From positions 1-50,584 of the forward strand of contig SYHW01000004.1 of assembly GCA_005799065.1 (NCBI GenBank): a stretch of DNA of 50,584 nucleotides, in the 5' to 3' direction. The translations under genes were made by a program, and so were the position numbers. The notes under the pieces are model-generated. The model searched no databases, was not told the DNA's origin, and saw nothing but the letters and a program-made list of their open reading frames with translations. This document shows positions 42,586-50,336 of this stretch, piece by piece. This stretch comes from Bacteroidota bacterium. Its GTDB lineage: Bacteria; Bacteroidota; Bacteroidia; UBA7662. Numbering within the stretch: position 1 is the stretch's first letter; every line of letters begins with the position of its first letter.

Positions 42586-43236
42586 ATGTTTCATCGAACG
42601 AGCTTATTGGTTTTTTCCTTTTTTACGCTTGTTTTCATGCAGGTTACGCCTTGGGTACGGGCTCAGGAAGGCAGCTTGGCCGCTGATTTGCTGGCCCATC
42701 GGTTTGTGCTTACGGCCGATGAAAAGCACCGATGCGTGTGTGGTGATGCCGCGAAGCTTCAGGCGTGCGACACCTGCTTCGATGCGGCCCATCCCATCCT
42801 GCAAACCGCCTACGCCATGGGTTGCCGCAACAAGGAGATCATCAACGGCTCGTGTTGGACTTTTGCCAATGAAGTGTATCGGCGAACAGTCGGGCCCGAA
42901 GGAAAGACAAAAGTTTACCTCAAACCGAAAGGCGGTCCGTATGCACCGGCTGATCTGATTGAGCCCGGCGATTGGATCTACCACATCAACTATTCCTACC
43001 GCGGAGTGGATCACAGTGCTTTGTTTGTGTGCTGGACCGACTATGAGCGCCGCAAGGGATTAACGCTGAGCTATTACGGACAAAACCGAAAAACTCCGGC
43101 ACGAATCGAGGAATTCGACCTGAAAAGCATATTCGGCATCTTTCGAGCCAACCCAAAGCCGTCAGACTACCAACCAAAGCCGTCAGACTACCAACCAAAG
43201 CCGTCAGACTACCAACCAAAGCCGTCAAACAACTAA
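42586..43236 (+). CDS. Secreted protein with NlpC/CHAP-like Cys-His motifs and C-terminal PKPSDYQ repeats
   Basis: 216 residues from ATG 42586; signal peptide ending TPWVRAQ. A Cys-rich stretch (HRCVCGDAAKLQACDTCFD) precedes NGSCWTFANEVYRR, with a possible nucleophile Cys near residue 91, and ADLIEPGDWIYHINYSYRGVDHSALF supplies a His near 143. This order recalls CHAP/NlpC-type cysteine peptidases or amidases, but is not a confident family match. The end carries three PKPSDYQ repeats and a truncated fourth (PKPSNN). The exosortase gene follows after 41 bp on the same strand. Confidence 0.7.
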   Translation: MFHRTSLLVFSFFTLVFMQVTPWVRAQEGSLAADLLAHRFVLTADEKHRCVCGDAAKLQACDTCFDAAHPILQTAYAMGCRNKEIINGSCWTFANEVYRRTVGPEGKTKVYLKPKGGPYAPADLIEPGDWIYHINYSYRGVDHSALFVCWTDYERRKGLTLSYYGQNRKTPARIEEFDLKSIFGIFRANPKPSDYQPKPSDYQPKPSDYQPKPSNN

Positions 43237-43257
43237 CCAAAGCCGTCAGACAAACTC
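43153..43257 (+). repeat. Five in-register 21-bp units, the fifth beyond the stop codon
   Basis: Units of 21 bp (CCAAAGCCGTCAGACTAC plus CAA) encode PKPSDYQ. Units 1-3 are identical. In unit 4 the final CAA has become TAA, the stop codon. Unit 5 (43237-43257) lies outside the gene and has drifted at its end. The array was therefore once a longer coding repeat cut by one C-to-T change. Confidence 0.92.
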
Positions 43258-43277
43258 CTGTTGATTACACAAAAGCC

Positions 43278-43913
43278 ATGACACCCAAATCGGAGCATTC
43301 CGACACCCAAAAATCTCCCTCAGAACACCCAGAAAGGGAGAGATCGCTTCTAAAATGGGCCCTGTCAAGATTCAAACAGTACACCACGGGCGAATGGTAC
43401 TATTTGGGTGACCTGGCTTGGTTTGCCGGGCTCTTACTGGTTTTCCACGTCAGTTATCATTCGGTGGCCGACATTTTTCTGGCTTTGCCAGCGGTACAGT
43501 CGATTCGGTTGGGCCTCGCCATTCATATCAGCGAAGTTAGTTACCTCTTATGCGACTGGGCAGGATTGGAGCCAACCGAATTATCGAACCGAACGATATC
43601 CTTCGCCAATGGGCGCGGACTTACCGTGATCGAAGGCTGCTCCGGATTCAAACAACTCCTCCAAAGTGCTTTTTTGTTTATCCTATATCCAGGAATGTGG
43701 CGTCATAAACTGTGGTTCGTGCCGAGCGCCTTACTGATGGTGCATGCCGCGAATGTGTTTCGCATTGCACTGCTCACCGCCTGGTCGGGTCTCGATTGGC
43801 CCTTTTGGCAATGGATGCACGACTACCCCCTTAGAGGACTCTACTTCATGGTCATTTTTGCGCTTTGGTATGGGTGGAACGAAAACCGAGCGCGTTTTAA
43901 AAAAGCCTACTGA
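43278..43913 (+). CDS. Exosortase/archaeosortase family membrane protein
   Basis: 211 residues with about five hydrophobic segments. The three active-site residues of the family are in place: Cys in IEGCSGFKQLLQS, Arg in AANVFRIALLTAW and His in MHDYPLRGLYF. Exosortases are transpeptidases that cleave C-terminal sorting signals from exported proteins and can attach them to a surface anchor. The partner signal is not obvious: the preceding secreted protein ends without a transmembrane segment. The 7-bp convergent overlap with the thioredoxin gene marks the end of this pair. Confidence 0.85.
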   Translation: MTPKSEHSDTQKSPSEHPERERSLLKWALSRFKQYTTGEWYYLGDLAWFAGLLLVFHVSYHSVADIFLALPAVQSIRLGLAIHISEVSYLLCDWAGLEPTELSNRTISFANGRGLTVIEGCSGFKQLLQSAFLFILYPGMWRHKLWFVPSALLMVHAANVFRIALLTAWSGLDWPFWQWMHDYPLRGLYFMVIFALWYGWNENRARFKKAY

Positions 43914-44203
43914 GCAGCGAGCTGGATCTGCCTCACCAGCTCCGAGGCCTGCACCACCCCCGATTGCCGCCACCTAATCTCGCCCTTTCGAAACAAAATT
44001 AAGGTTGGAACGCCTTGAACCCGAAAATGAGCCGCAGCACCCGGTTGTTGATCGACATCAACCTTAATCACATGAGCCGAATCGCCTACCTGCGATTTAA
44101 CCTGCTCTAAGATGGGCGCCATCATACGGCAAGGCCCGCACCAAGTCGCAAAAAAATCGACCAGAACGGGCTTTTCACCCTCAATAATTTCCTGAAATGT
44201 CAT
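43907..44203 (-). CDS. Thioredoxin
   Basis: 98 residues, the standard single-domain size. VDFFATWCGPCRMMAPIL holds the WCGPC redox site and FRVQGVPTLILF the cis-proline. No signal peptide, so cytoplasmic. It is the last gene of the group Crp/Fnr, MBL-rhodanese, rhodanese, thioredoxin; the 11-bp gap to the rhodanese gene implies one transcript and a role in reducing persulfide or disulfide intermediates. Confidence 0.93.
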   Translation of the reverse strand: MTFQEIIEGEKPVLVDFFATWCGPCRMMAPILEQVKSQVGDSAHVIKVDVDQQPGAAAHFRVQGVPTLILFRKGEIRWRQSGVVQASELVRQIQLAAQ

Positions 44204-44214
44204 CGGAAAATCGA

Positions 44215-44535
44215 TTATTGATCGCCTACCACTTTGTTCACATTCTGCCAGGTTCCGCCATTGATCACCTGGGGAATGCCATTTTGGTCGAGGATGCTCT
44301 TCGCTTGCCCACTGCGCATCCCGCTTTTACAGAACACCACAACTCCCTTTTTGCCTTTGAACCGGCTCATTTGACTGGATATCTGATCCAATGGGATGTT
44401 GACCGCGCCAGGTACGCTTCCACCTGCGAATTCGCCGGGGGTGCGTACGTCGACCAAAAATGCACCGTTCTTGACGGCCTCACTCAACTCGTTGTTGCCG
44501 GATTGTCCGAGCAACTGACTCAATAAACCAAACAT
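44215..44535 (-). CDS. Rhodanese domain protein
   Basis: 106 residues from ATG 44535 (MFGLLSQLLGQ); the open frame upstream overlaps the MBL-rhodanese gene. VDVRTPGEFAGGSVPGAVNIPLDQI and VVFCKSGMRSGQAKSIL are the rhodanese blocks, with active-site Cys in FCKSGMRS. It transfers sulfane sulfur, probably from persulfides to thioredoxin encoded next door. Spaced 10 bp from the MBL-rhodanese gene. Confidence 0.92.
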   Translation of the reverse strand: MFGLLSQLLGQSGNNELSEAVKNGAFLVDVRTPGEFAGGSVPGAVNIPLDQISSQMSRFKGKKGVVVFCKSGMRSGQAKSILDQNGIPQVINGGTWQNVNKVVGDQ

Positions 44536-44545
44536 AAAATAGGGA

Positions 44546-45268
44546 TTAATCGGTTTTAGGGATATGGGTTTTAGAAAGGGCTGAGAAACCGCCAGCGATC
44601 TCTGTAAAATTTCGGTAACCGCGCGACAATAAGATGCTCGCAGCAATCAGGCTCCGGTTACCCCCCGCACAGTGCATCACCAGGTGTTGTTCGGGGTTAA
44701 TATCGCGAATCCAGTCATTGATATAGGCTAATGGTCGATTGAATGCGTCTTGCGCATGTTCGGCCGCGTACTCCGTTTCCTTTCGAACATCATAGACAAC
44801 GGACGTTGAAGGATCAAATTGACGGGCGAATTCCTCAGCTGTAATGCGGTTTACCCGATCTGTTTCTCTACCCGATTCAACCCAAGCCGAAATTCCCCCA
44901 TTCAAATACCCCAAAACCTGATCAAACCCAACGCGAGCCAATCGGGTGATGGCCTCCTCATCACGACCTGGGTCGACCACCAACAAGATGGGCTGGTCTT
45001 CGGCGACGATCGCCTCAAAACCTCGATTGGCCGTTGGGCCATACACAATTGCAGCCCACGTTTTCTGCGCCAGCTCCAAATGCCCGCTCACAAAATCCGC
45101 GTGAAAGTGCGTCTCGAAAATGTATTTCAGACGTAACCCATCCTTCTTTAAGCGATCGAGGTTGGGTGTAATCTCCCGCAAAGGGTCAATGATGGCTGCC
45201 TCTCCTTCTGAAGTGATGTAATAAGCCCCCTGGGCCAAACATCCGGTGAATATTTGTTCAATATGCAC
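44546..45268 (-). CDS. MBL-fold/rhodanese protein with a large internal deletion
   Basis: 240 residues. The N-terminal 90 residues match the start of persulfide dioxygenase-rhodanese fusions (IEQIFTGCLAQGAYYI, ETHFHADFVSGH, YGPTANRGFEA), and the rest matches their C-terminus (QPILLVVDPGRDEEAITRLARVG, GYLNGGISAW, then a rhodanese domain with Cys in MHCAGGNRS). Known members run about 450-470 residues; the missing middle would hold the other metal ligands (HTPGHT and later Asp/His) and most of the first rhodanese domain. The junction is in frame near residue 97. The HxHxD half-site alone cannot make an active dioxygenase, but the last rhodanese domain may still work. Confidence 0.85.
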   Translation of the reverse strand: MHIEQIFTGCLAQGAYYITSEGEAAIIDPLREITPNLDRLKKDGLRLKYIFETHFHADFVSGHLELAQKTWAAIVYGPTANRGFEAIVAEDQPILLVVDPGRDEEAITRLARVGFDQVLGYLNGGISAWVESGRETDRVNRITAEEFARQFDPSTSVVYDVRKETEYAAEHAQDAFNRPLAYINDWIRDINPEQHLVMHCAGGNRSLIAASILLSRGYRNFTEIAGGFSALSKTHIPKTD

Positions 45269-45394
45269 CGTTGTTCATTTTATCTTGCCTATTTACTTTT
45301 GGATGAAAGCTCACTTTTATGGGATGATTTTCAAGGGCTGCTTTACTTACGGTGTTTCAATGATTGGATGCAAATCTCGGGCTTGGGTTTGGCT

Positions 45395-45415
45395 TGTACC
45401 GCTACTAAAGTTACA
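45395..45415. promoter_or_regulatory. Candidate Crp/Fnr operator upstream of the sulfur genes
   Basis: TGTACC and GTTACA form six-base inverted arms (one mismatch) nine bases apart in the 172-bp gap (45269-45440) before the MBL-rhodanese gene; on the minus strand TAACTTTA inside it is one base from a -7 box. The 130-base distance to the start codon is long. Nothing else was seen in the gap. Confidence 0.25.
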
Positions 45416-45440
45416 CAGACGAAAAGAACAGCCGAACCCC

Positions 45441-46070
45441 TCAAAAGCTGCCCAAGCGGATCTTATTGCGTGAGAGCGTTAACCTACCCTCCGTCTCCAG
45501 CGCCTTGAGCAAACGCGACACCACGACCCGTGCAGTACCCAGCTCATTGGCCAATTGCTCATGGGTCACATACAGTATTCTCGCCTTTTGCATTTCTGCC
45601 TTCTTGATCAATAAACCCCACAACCGTTCGTCCATTTTCTGGAAAGCAACGGCATTAACCATATCCAATAACTCCTCAAAACGGCGGTGGTACATTCGAA
45701 AAAGATACTCAATCCATTGGGGGTAATAGCGCCCCAAATCGATCATACGATCCACAGGAAGAAATAGGATTTCAGCGTCATCCTCCACTTCTGCGCGCAC
45801 TTTCGAGACCGCTGCACTCCAGCCGCCAAGCACAGACATCACGCAACTCTCACCCGCTTTGATGTAATAGAGCATAATCTCGCGGCCATCGGGCTCGGTG
45901 CGCATCACCCTGAGGGTGCCTTTCAAGACCAGCGGTATCGAACCGGATGCTGTTTGTTCCTGCACCACAGTCGTACCCGCTTTAAATTCCTTGCGAATCC
46001 CTACGACCGACAGCTGCTGAGCCAACTGGGGAAAATCGCGAAAATCATCGGTATCTTGAAGCTCAGTCAT
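45441..46070 (-). CDS. Crp/Fnr family transcriptional regulator
   Basis: 209 residues. N-terminal cyclic-nucleotide-binding fold (FKAGTTVVQEQTASGSIPLVLKGTLRV, then MLYYIKAGESCVMSV) and C-terminal helix-turn-helix (VTHEQLANELGTARVVVSRLLKALETEGRL). No CxxC cluster for iron-sulfur binding is apparent, but Cys in GESCVMSV is placed like the sensing cysteine of some sulfide-responsive relatives. It precedes the MBL-rhodanese, rhodanese and thioredoxin genes on the same strand, so persulfide or sulfide response is the likely theme. Confidence 0.88.
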   Translation of the reverse strand: MTELQDTDDFRDFPQLAQQLSVVGIRKEFKAGTTVVQEQTASGSIPLVLKGTLRVMRTEPDGREIMLYYIKAGESCVMSVLGGWSAAVSKVRAEVEDDAEILFLPVDRMIDLGRYYPQWIEYLFRMYHRRFEELLDMVNAVAFQKMDERLWGLLIKKAEMQKARILYVTHEQLANELGTARVVVSRLLKALETEGRLTLSRNKIRLGSF

Positions 46071-46074
46071 TTCA

Positions 46075-46082
46075 CAAAAATA
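46075..46082 (-). promoter_or_regulatory. -7 box for the Crp/Fnr gene
   Basis: On the minus strand TATTTTTG matches TAnnTTTG exactly and ends 5 bp before the ATG at 46070. Transcription would start at or beside the start codon, implying a leaderless or nearly leaderless mRNA. No convincing -33 TTTG was found. Confidence 0.4.
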
Positions 46083-46134
46083 AACAACATAAAAAGTTAT
46101 TTGTAGCGAACTTTGCGCGCCAAATCAGTCGGAA

Positions 46135-49017
46135 TTGTCTCCCTTGTTGCCCTCGATCGAAAATTGCAGTCCACGCACGCACATTCTGATCAAAAATGCG
46201 CGTTTGCACAACCTAAAAGGCATCGACCTGGCCATTCCGCGTGGCCGGTTGGTGGTGGTAACTGGCCTGTCGGGTTCGGGTAAATCATCCCTTATTTTCG
46301 ACACCCTTTATGCCGAGGGCCAACGGCGCTATGTGGAGAGCCTCTCGAGCTATGCGCGGCAATTTTTCAACCGCATGAAGAAGCCGGAGGTCGACTACAT
46401 CCACGGGATCTCGCCGGCTGTGGCTATTGAACAAAAAACCGGGGGGCGGAATCCACGATCGACCGTGGGCACCACCACCGAAATCTATGATTATTTAAAA
46501 CTACTCTTTGCCCGCATTGGTGAAACCCGTTCACCGGTAAGCGGTGCCGTGGTCAAAAGGCATACGGTGGATGAGGTGGTGGAGGAGATCTTATCGCAAC
46601 CCGACGAGCAGACCTGTGAGATTCGATGTCCGTTGGTGCGTCATGAACGACGAACCTTGTCGGATGAATTCAAAGTGCTGTTGCAGAAAGGCTTTCTACG
46701 GGTTCGTATCGATGCCGAATTGTTCCGCATTGAGGACTGGCTTTTGCAACAAGAGCAGGCCGTTGCTGTTGCCCCCCAATCCCCTTCTACGGGCAAAAAG
46801 GAAACATCCGAAAGCGACCCATGGGCGAATCGGGCGGTAGAGGTGGTGGTTGACCGCATCACCACCGACCGCAGTGATGCGGATCTTCGTTCACGCTTAT
46901 CCGACTCCGTACAAACCGCGTTCTTCGAAGGGCATGGGGCTTGTTTGGTCGATTGGGGGGATCAGGTGATGACCTACAGCGATCGATTCGAGGCCGATGG
47001 GATGGTTTTTGAAGAGCCCTCCGTAAATCTCTTTAGCTTTTCTAACCCCTATGGCGCCTGCCGCCGATGCGAAGGATTCGGTACCATACTGGGCATAGAC
47101 CCCGACTTGGTGGTGCCCGACAAAAGTCTGAGTGTTTATGAAGGATGCATCGCACCGTGGAAGGGCGAAAAAATGAATGAATGGCTCAAGCCTCTTGTCC
47201 GGCACGGAATCAAATTTGATTTCCCAATCCACAGGCCGTTTCACCTGCTGAGCGATTCCGAAAAGGAATTGCTGTGGACCGGCAACAGCTGGTTTGAAGG
47301 TCTCCATGCATTTTTTGCTTATTTAGAACGCGAGTCCTTTAAAATCCAATACCGGGTAATGTTGTCTCGATACCGCGGGCGCACCGTTTGCCCAGATTGC
47401 AAAGGCAGTCGGATCCGGAAAGATGCGGCTTATGTGTATCTGCCATCGGTTGATCGACAAGCCTCCATGAACCTCCCCGATCTCACGCTTCTGCCGGTCG
47501 ACCAATCCCTTCATTTTTTACGTCAGCTCAATCTGCCGCCGGCATTGCGTCAGGTTTCGGATCGTTTGTTGAAAGAAATCATCACCCGCCTCAGTCTATT
47601 GTGTGAGGTGGGTTTGAGCTACCTTACTTTGCACCGTCCCACCCAGACCTTATCGGGAGGCGAATACCAACGCATCCGCCTGGCCACCTCTTTGGGGAGT
47701 ACCCTTGCAGGCAGCTTGTATATACTCGACGAACCCAGTGTGGGTTTGCATGCCCGCGATAGTGCGCGCCTGGTGGAAGTCCTGCGCCGATTACGCGATG
47801 CCGGCAACACGGTGGTGGTTGTGGAACACGACGAAACCATCATTCGTGCGGCCGATCATCTGATCGACATCGGTCCGGCAGCGGGCAGTAGAGGCGGGCA
47901 GCTTATCTATCAGGGTGACTACCCGGGTTTATTGGCCTGTGCCGAGAGCCCAACCGGCGCTGCGCTGCGTGCGTTGAACACCAAAGGGGATGCGCCAACC
48001 CGTACCACCTGGCATACGGGCATCACCGTCCACGGTGCTCATGCCCATAATTTGAAGAACCTGACCCTAACCCTCCCTTTGCATTGCATCACAGTGATTA
48101 CGGGGGTAAGCGGATCAGGCAAGTCGACCCTGATCAAGCAAATCGTTTATCCAGCAATGCTGCGCATGCGGAATGAGTCGTCGGAAAAAGCAGGCGATCA
48201 TGACCGCATCGAAGGACCTGTACAACGCCTGCAACTGATCGAATTGGTGCATCAGGACTCTATTGGTAAGTCGAGCCGTTCCAATCCGGTCACCTACACC
48301 AAAGCCTACGACGGTATTCGTCAACTTTTCGCCGCCCAGCCGGCGAGTCAGGCCATGGGGCTATCCGCATCGCATTTCTCCTTTAATGTGCCTGGTGGGC
48401 GGTGCGAGACCTGCCAGGGTGAGGGAACCGTCACCATCAGCATGCAATTTCTCGCCGACCTCACCCTGCCTTGCGACGATTGCGGAGGCATGCGCTTCGG
48501 CCCGAGCGTTTTGGGGGTACGCTACCGCGAAAAAACGATCTACGACGTGCTCTGTATGACAGTCGACGATGCCCTTTCGTTTTTTCACGACCAACATTCG
48601 GTGGTAAGCCGCCTTAAACCTCTTTCGGATGTGGGCCTGGGTTATATGTCGCTCGGACAATCATCGAGTACCCTTTCGGGTGGCGAGGCACAGCGGATGA
48701 AATTGGCGAGCTACCTCACCCATGGTCAACAAGCGCGCAATGCCCTGTTTATTTTCGACGAACCCACCACTGGGCTGCACTTTCATGATGTCCGTAGGTT
48801 AATGGAGGCTCTGGCTGCACTCCAAAAGCAAGGCAATTCCATTTGGATCATCGAACACAACCCGGATGTTATTCGTGCGGCAGATTGGGTGATTGACCTG
48901 GGGCCCGAAGGGGGGCGCGACGGGGGGCATTTGGTATTCGAAGGCACCCCCGAACAGCTCATGGAATGTGCCGAAAGCCATACAGGTCAACAATTGAGCG
49001 GCCATTCAGAGGGCTAA
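46135..49017 (+). CDS. uvrA: Excinuclease ABC subunit A
   Basis: 960 residues, normal for UvrA, the damage-sensing ATPase of nucleotide excision repair. Two ABC modules: Walker A GLSGSGKSS with ATP-site partner signature LSGGEYQRIRLATSLG and Walker B LYILDEPSVGLHARD in the first, and GVSGSGKST, LSGGEAQRMKLA and LFIFDEPTTGLHFHD in the second. Zinc motifs CRRCEGFGTI, CPDCKGSRI and CETCQGEGTV with CDDCGG are intact. The chosen start is TTG at 46135 because it precedes the conserved ILIKNARLHNLK block by a short leader and no ATG is nearby. The regulator gene upstream is divergent. Confidence 0.93.
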   Translation: MSPLLPSIENCSPRTHILIKNARLHNLKGIDLAIPRGRLVVVTGLSGSGKSSLIFDTLYAEGQRRYVESLSSYARQFFNRMKKPEVDYIHGISPAVAIEQKTGGRNPRSTVGTTTEIYDYLKLLFARIGETRSPVSGAVVKRHTVDEVVEEILSQPDEQTCEIRCPLVRHERRTLSDEFKVLLQKGFLRVRIDAELFRIEDWLLQQEQAVAVAPQSPSTGKKETSESDPWANRAVEVVVDRITTDRSDADLRSRLSDSVQTAFFEGHGACLVDWGDQVMTYSDRFEADGMVFEEPSVNLFSFSNPYGACRRCEGFGTILGIDPDLVVPDKSLSVYEGCIAPWKGEKMNEWLKPLVRHGIKFDFPIHRPFHLLSDSEKELLWTGNSWFEGLHAFFAYLERESFKIQYRVMLSRYRGRTVCPDCKGSRIRKDAAYVYLPSVDRQASMNLPDLTLLPVDQSLHFLRQLNLPPALRQVSDRLLKEIITRLSLLCEVGLSYLTLHRPTQTLSGGEYQRIRLATSLGSTLAGSLYILDEPSVGLHARDSARLVEVLRRLRDAGNTVVVVEHDETIIRAADHLIDIGPAAGSRGGQLIYQGDYPGLLACAESPTGAALRALNTKGDAPTRTTWHTGITVHGAHAHNLKNLTLTLPLHCITVITGVSGSGKSTLIKQIVYPAMLRMRNESSEKAGDHDRIEGPVQRLQLIELVHQDSIGKSSRSNPVTYTKAYDGIRQLFAAQPASQAMGLSASHFSFNVPGGRCETCQGEGTVTISMQFLADLTLPCDDCGGMRFGPSVLGVRYREKTIYDVLCMTVDDALSFFHDQHSVVSRLKPLSDVGLGYMSLGQSSSTLSGGEAQRMKLASYLTHGQQARNALFIFDEPTTGLHFHDVRRLMEALAALQKQGNSIWIIEHNPDVIRAADWVIDLGPEGGRDGGHLVFEGTPEQLMECAESHTGQQLSGHSEG

Positions 49018-49063
49018 GACAATCTTTCAAGCAACTTGATGACTTTTAGAACCACAAATCCCC

Positions 49064-49137
49064 GCGTTGCGCAAAACCGCTATTGCCTTGTGTTGCGCCT
49101 GCGGCAGGGCTATGGCGCTTGCACGCTGTTATAGGGC
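49064..49137. other. attC-like inverted repeat, left edge of accessory island
   Basis: GCGTTGCGCAAAACCGCTATTGCC (split: GCGTTGCGCAAAACCGC then TATTGCC) at 49064-49087 pairs imperfectly with GGCTATGGCGCTTGCACGC at 49108-49126, followed by GTTATAGGGC at 49128-49137, an R'-like integron core. The island's last gene runs into it: residues TPYNSVQAP and the TAG stop are encoded by this element, as happens for integron cassette genes. The outer core site on the uvrA side is not recognisable. Confidence 0.5.
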
Positions 49138-49832
49138 GTTTTATTGATTTTATGAATTTCAATTAGATAATTGACGATAAATTTAAGTAGTGGCAAAGCA
49201 CTCCTCACTATTTTGTCATCGTTTATATCTCCTGGCGTTTTCTCACCATGAAAAATGTTACATCTTATTTGATAAAGCACATTTTTAATGGTTTTGAGAT
49301 TGTTTTCTTCACACAGAATTATAATATTTTTATTTGCCATTTCATCGATGTCATTTTTAAAATTATAATTCTGCGATTTTGCCATATTAATGACAAAACA
49401 TCTATCATTTTTCTTTAAAGCTAAATTGATTTCATTGAATAATTCTGTAGCGTTTTTTTCATACCAATTTTGATTATCCTTCACAAATTCATTAAAGATT
49501 ATGTCTTCTGTATAGTTGGTGGATACTAAAATGTATAATCTTTCTGGTAATGACAGGTCGACGCTCCATTTTTCAGCGGTACCAGTTACCTTTGCGTTTT
49601 GAACTTCTATGTCAATAGATGGGGTAAATCTTTGATTTAATTTACTGAGCTTAGATTTCGATCTGTCGATATTTGCACGTTCAATTATCGATTTTTCATA
49701 ATACAAGTTGTAACATATAGCATTAAATGCTATCCATTCTGCCATAAAGGCCATATAAGGATCTTCAGATTTAGCCGATAAACTGTGCCATGAATTTATC
49801 AGACCTATTTGTTTTTCATCAAAATAAACCAT
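49110..49832 (-). CDS. HEPN-like accessory protein
   Basis: 240 residues, much more AT-rich than the flanking genes. The N-terminus MVYFDEKQIGLINSWHSL and AFMAEWIAFNAICYN are helical; the C-terminal part has LYQIRCNIFHGEK, an R-x4-H motif of the type found in HEPN ribonucleases and HEPN-like nucleic-acid-binding proteins of toxin and defence systems. The assignment is by motif only. It lies 1 bp after the companion gene, so they are translated together. The final nine residues come from the attC-like element. Confidence 0.65.
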   Translation of the reverse strand: MVYFDEKQIGLINSWHSLSAKSEDPYMAFMAEWIAFNAICYNLYYEKSIIERANIDRSKSKLSKLNQRFTPSIDIEVQNAKVTGTAEKWSVDLSLPERLYILVSTNYTEDIIFNEFVKDNQNWYEKNATELFNEINLALKKNDRCFVINMAKSQNYNFKNDIDEMANKNIIILCEENNLKTIKNVLYQIRCNIFHGEKTPGDINDDKIVRSALPLLKFIVNYLIEIHKINKTPYNSVQAP

Positions 49833-49833
49833 A

Positions 49834-50319
49834 CTAAATACCTTTAGTTATTATACTGTTGGACCAAGCGTTATATTCTTTTTTTACTGCTGGAAGTGTA
49901 ACTTCAAAATCATTTGGGTAATCCTTAATGATATCAACTTGGCCTAATAAATGGCTATCATCCAATATATTGAATACAAGTTTAATTTTAGTAGCCTCAA
50001 ATATTTTTTTAGTTTGGCTGTAAAGTTGAAGTCTTTCATTTTCATCTAATAATTCATACAAACTCTTTCTTTGGGTATTATGTAATTCCTTTGAAGGAGT
50101 TACCATTTTTAGGATATAAATCGCTATCATTAGATAGATGTCGTTTATTGTATTTTCGACAGTTGGTATAATCACCTTATGCTCCAAAGGCTTGTCTATT
50201 GAATGAAGTATGAGAGCAGGTCTATCATTTTCAGTGAACTGTATAAAGTGTGATGGGTTTATACCACTATTATTTTGGTGTGCAAGTCCAATGAAAATAG
50301 TTGCTGTTGTTGTTGCCAT
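49834..50319 (-). CDS. Unknown protein paired with HEPN-like gene
   Basis: 161 residues, AT-rich, no signal or membrane segment: TATIFIGLAHQNNSGIN at the N-terminus is a beta-rich start, and VEVT/ILKMVTPSKELHNTQRKSLYELLDENERLQLYS is a helical middle. No family recognised. The tight pairing with a HEPN-like gene suggests an antitoxin, immunity protein or sensor, but this is inference from position only. The start ATG at 50319 lies about 18 bp inside the right attC-like core. Confidence 0.6.
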   Translation of the reverse strand: MATTTATIFIGLAHQNNSGINPSHFIQFTENDRPALILHSIDKPLEHKVIIPTVENTINDIYLMIAIYILKMVTPSKELHNTQRKSLYELLDENERLQLYSQTKKIFEATKIKLVFNILDDSHLLGQVDIIKDYPNDFEVTLPAVKKEYNAWSNSIITKGI

Positions 50320-50336
50320 ATTGTGTCTTTTTAAAT

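Noticed and set aside
45246-45508. Small plus-strand frames across the gap before the MBL-rhodanese gene
   Set aside because: Overlap the regulator gene antisense, have no start context and resemble no protein.
49110-50319. The AT-rich gene pair as a prophage remnant
   Set aside because: No phage structural, integrase or lysis genes are present; the boundary repeats fit an integron-type cassette better.
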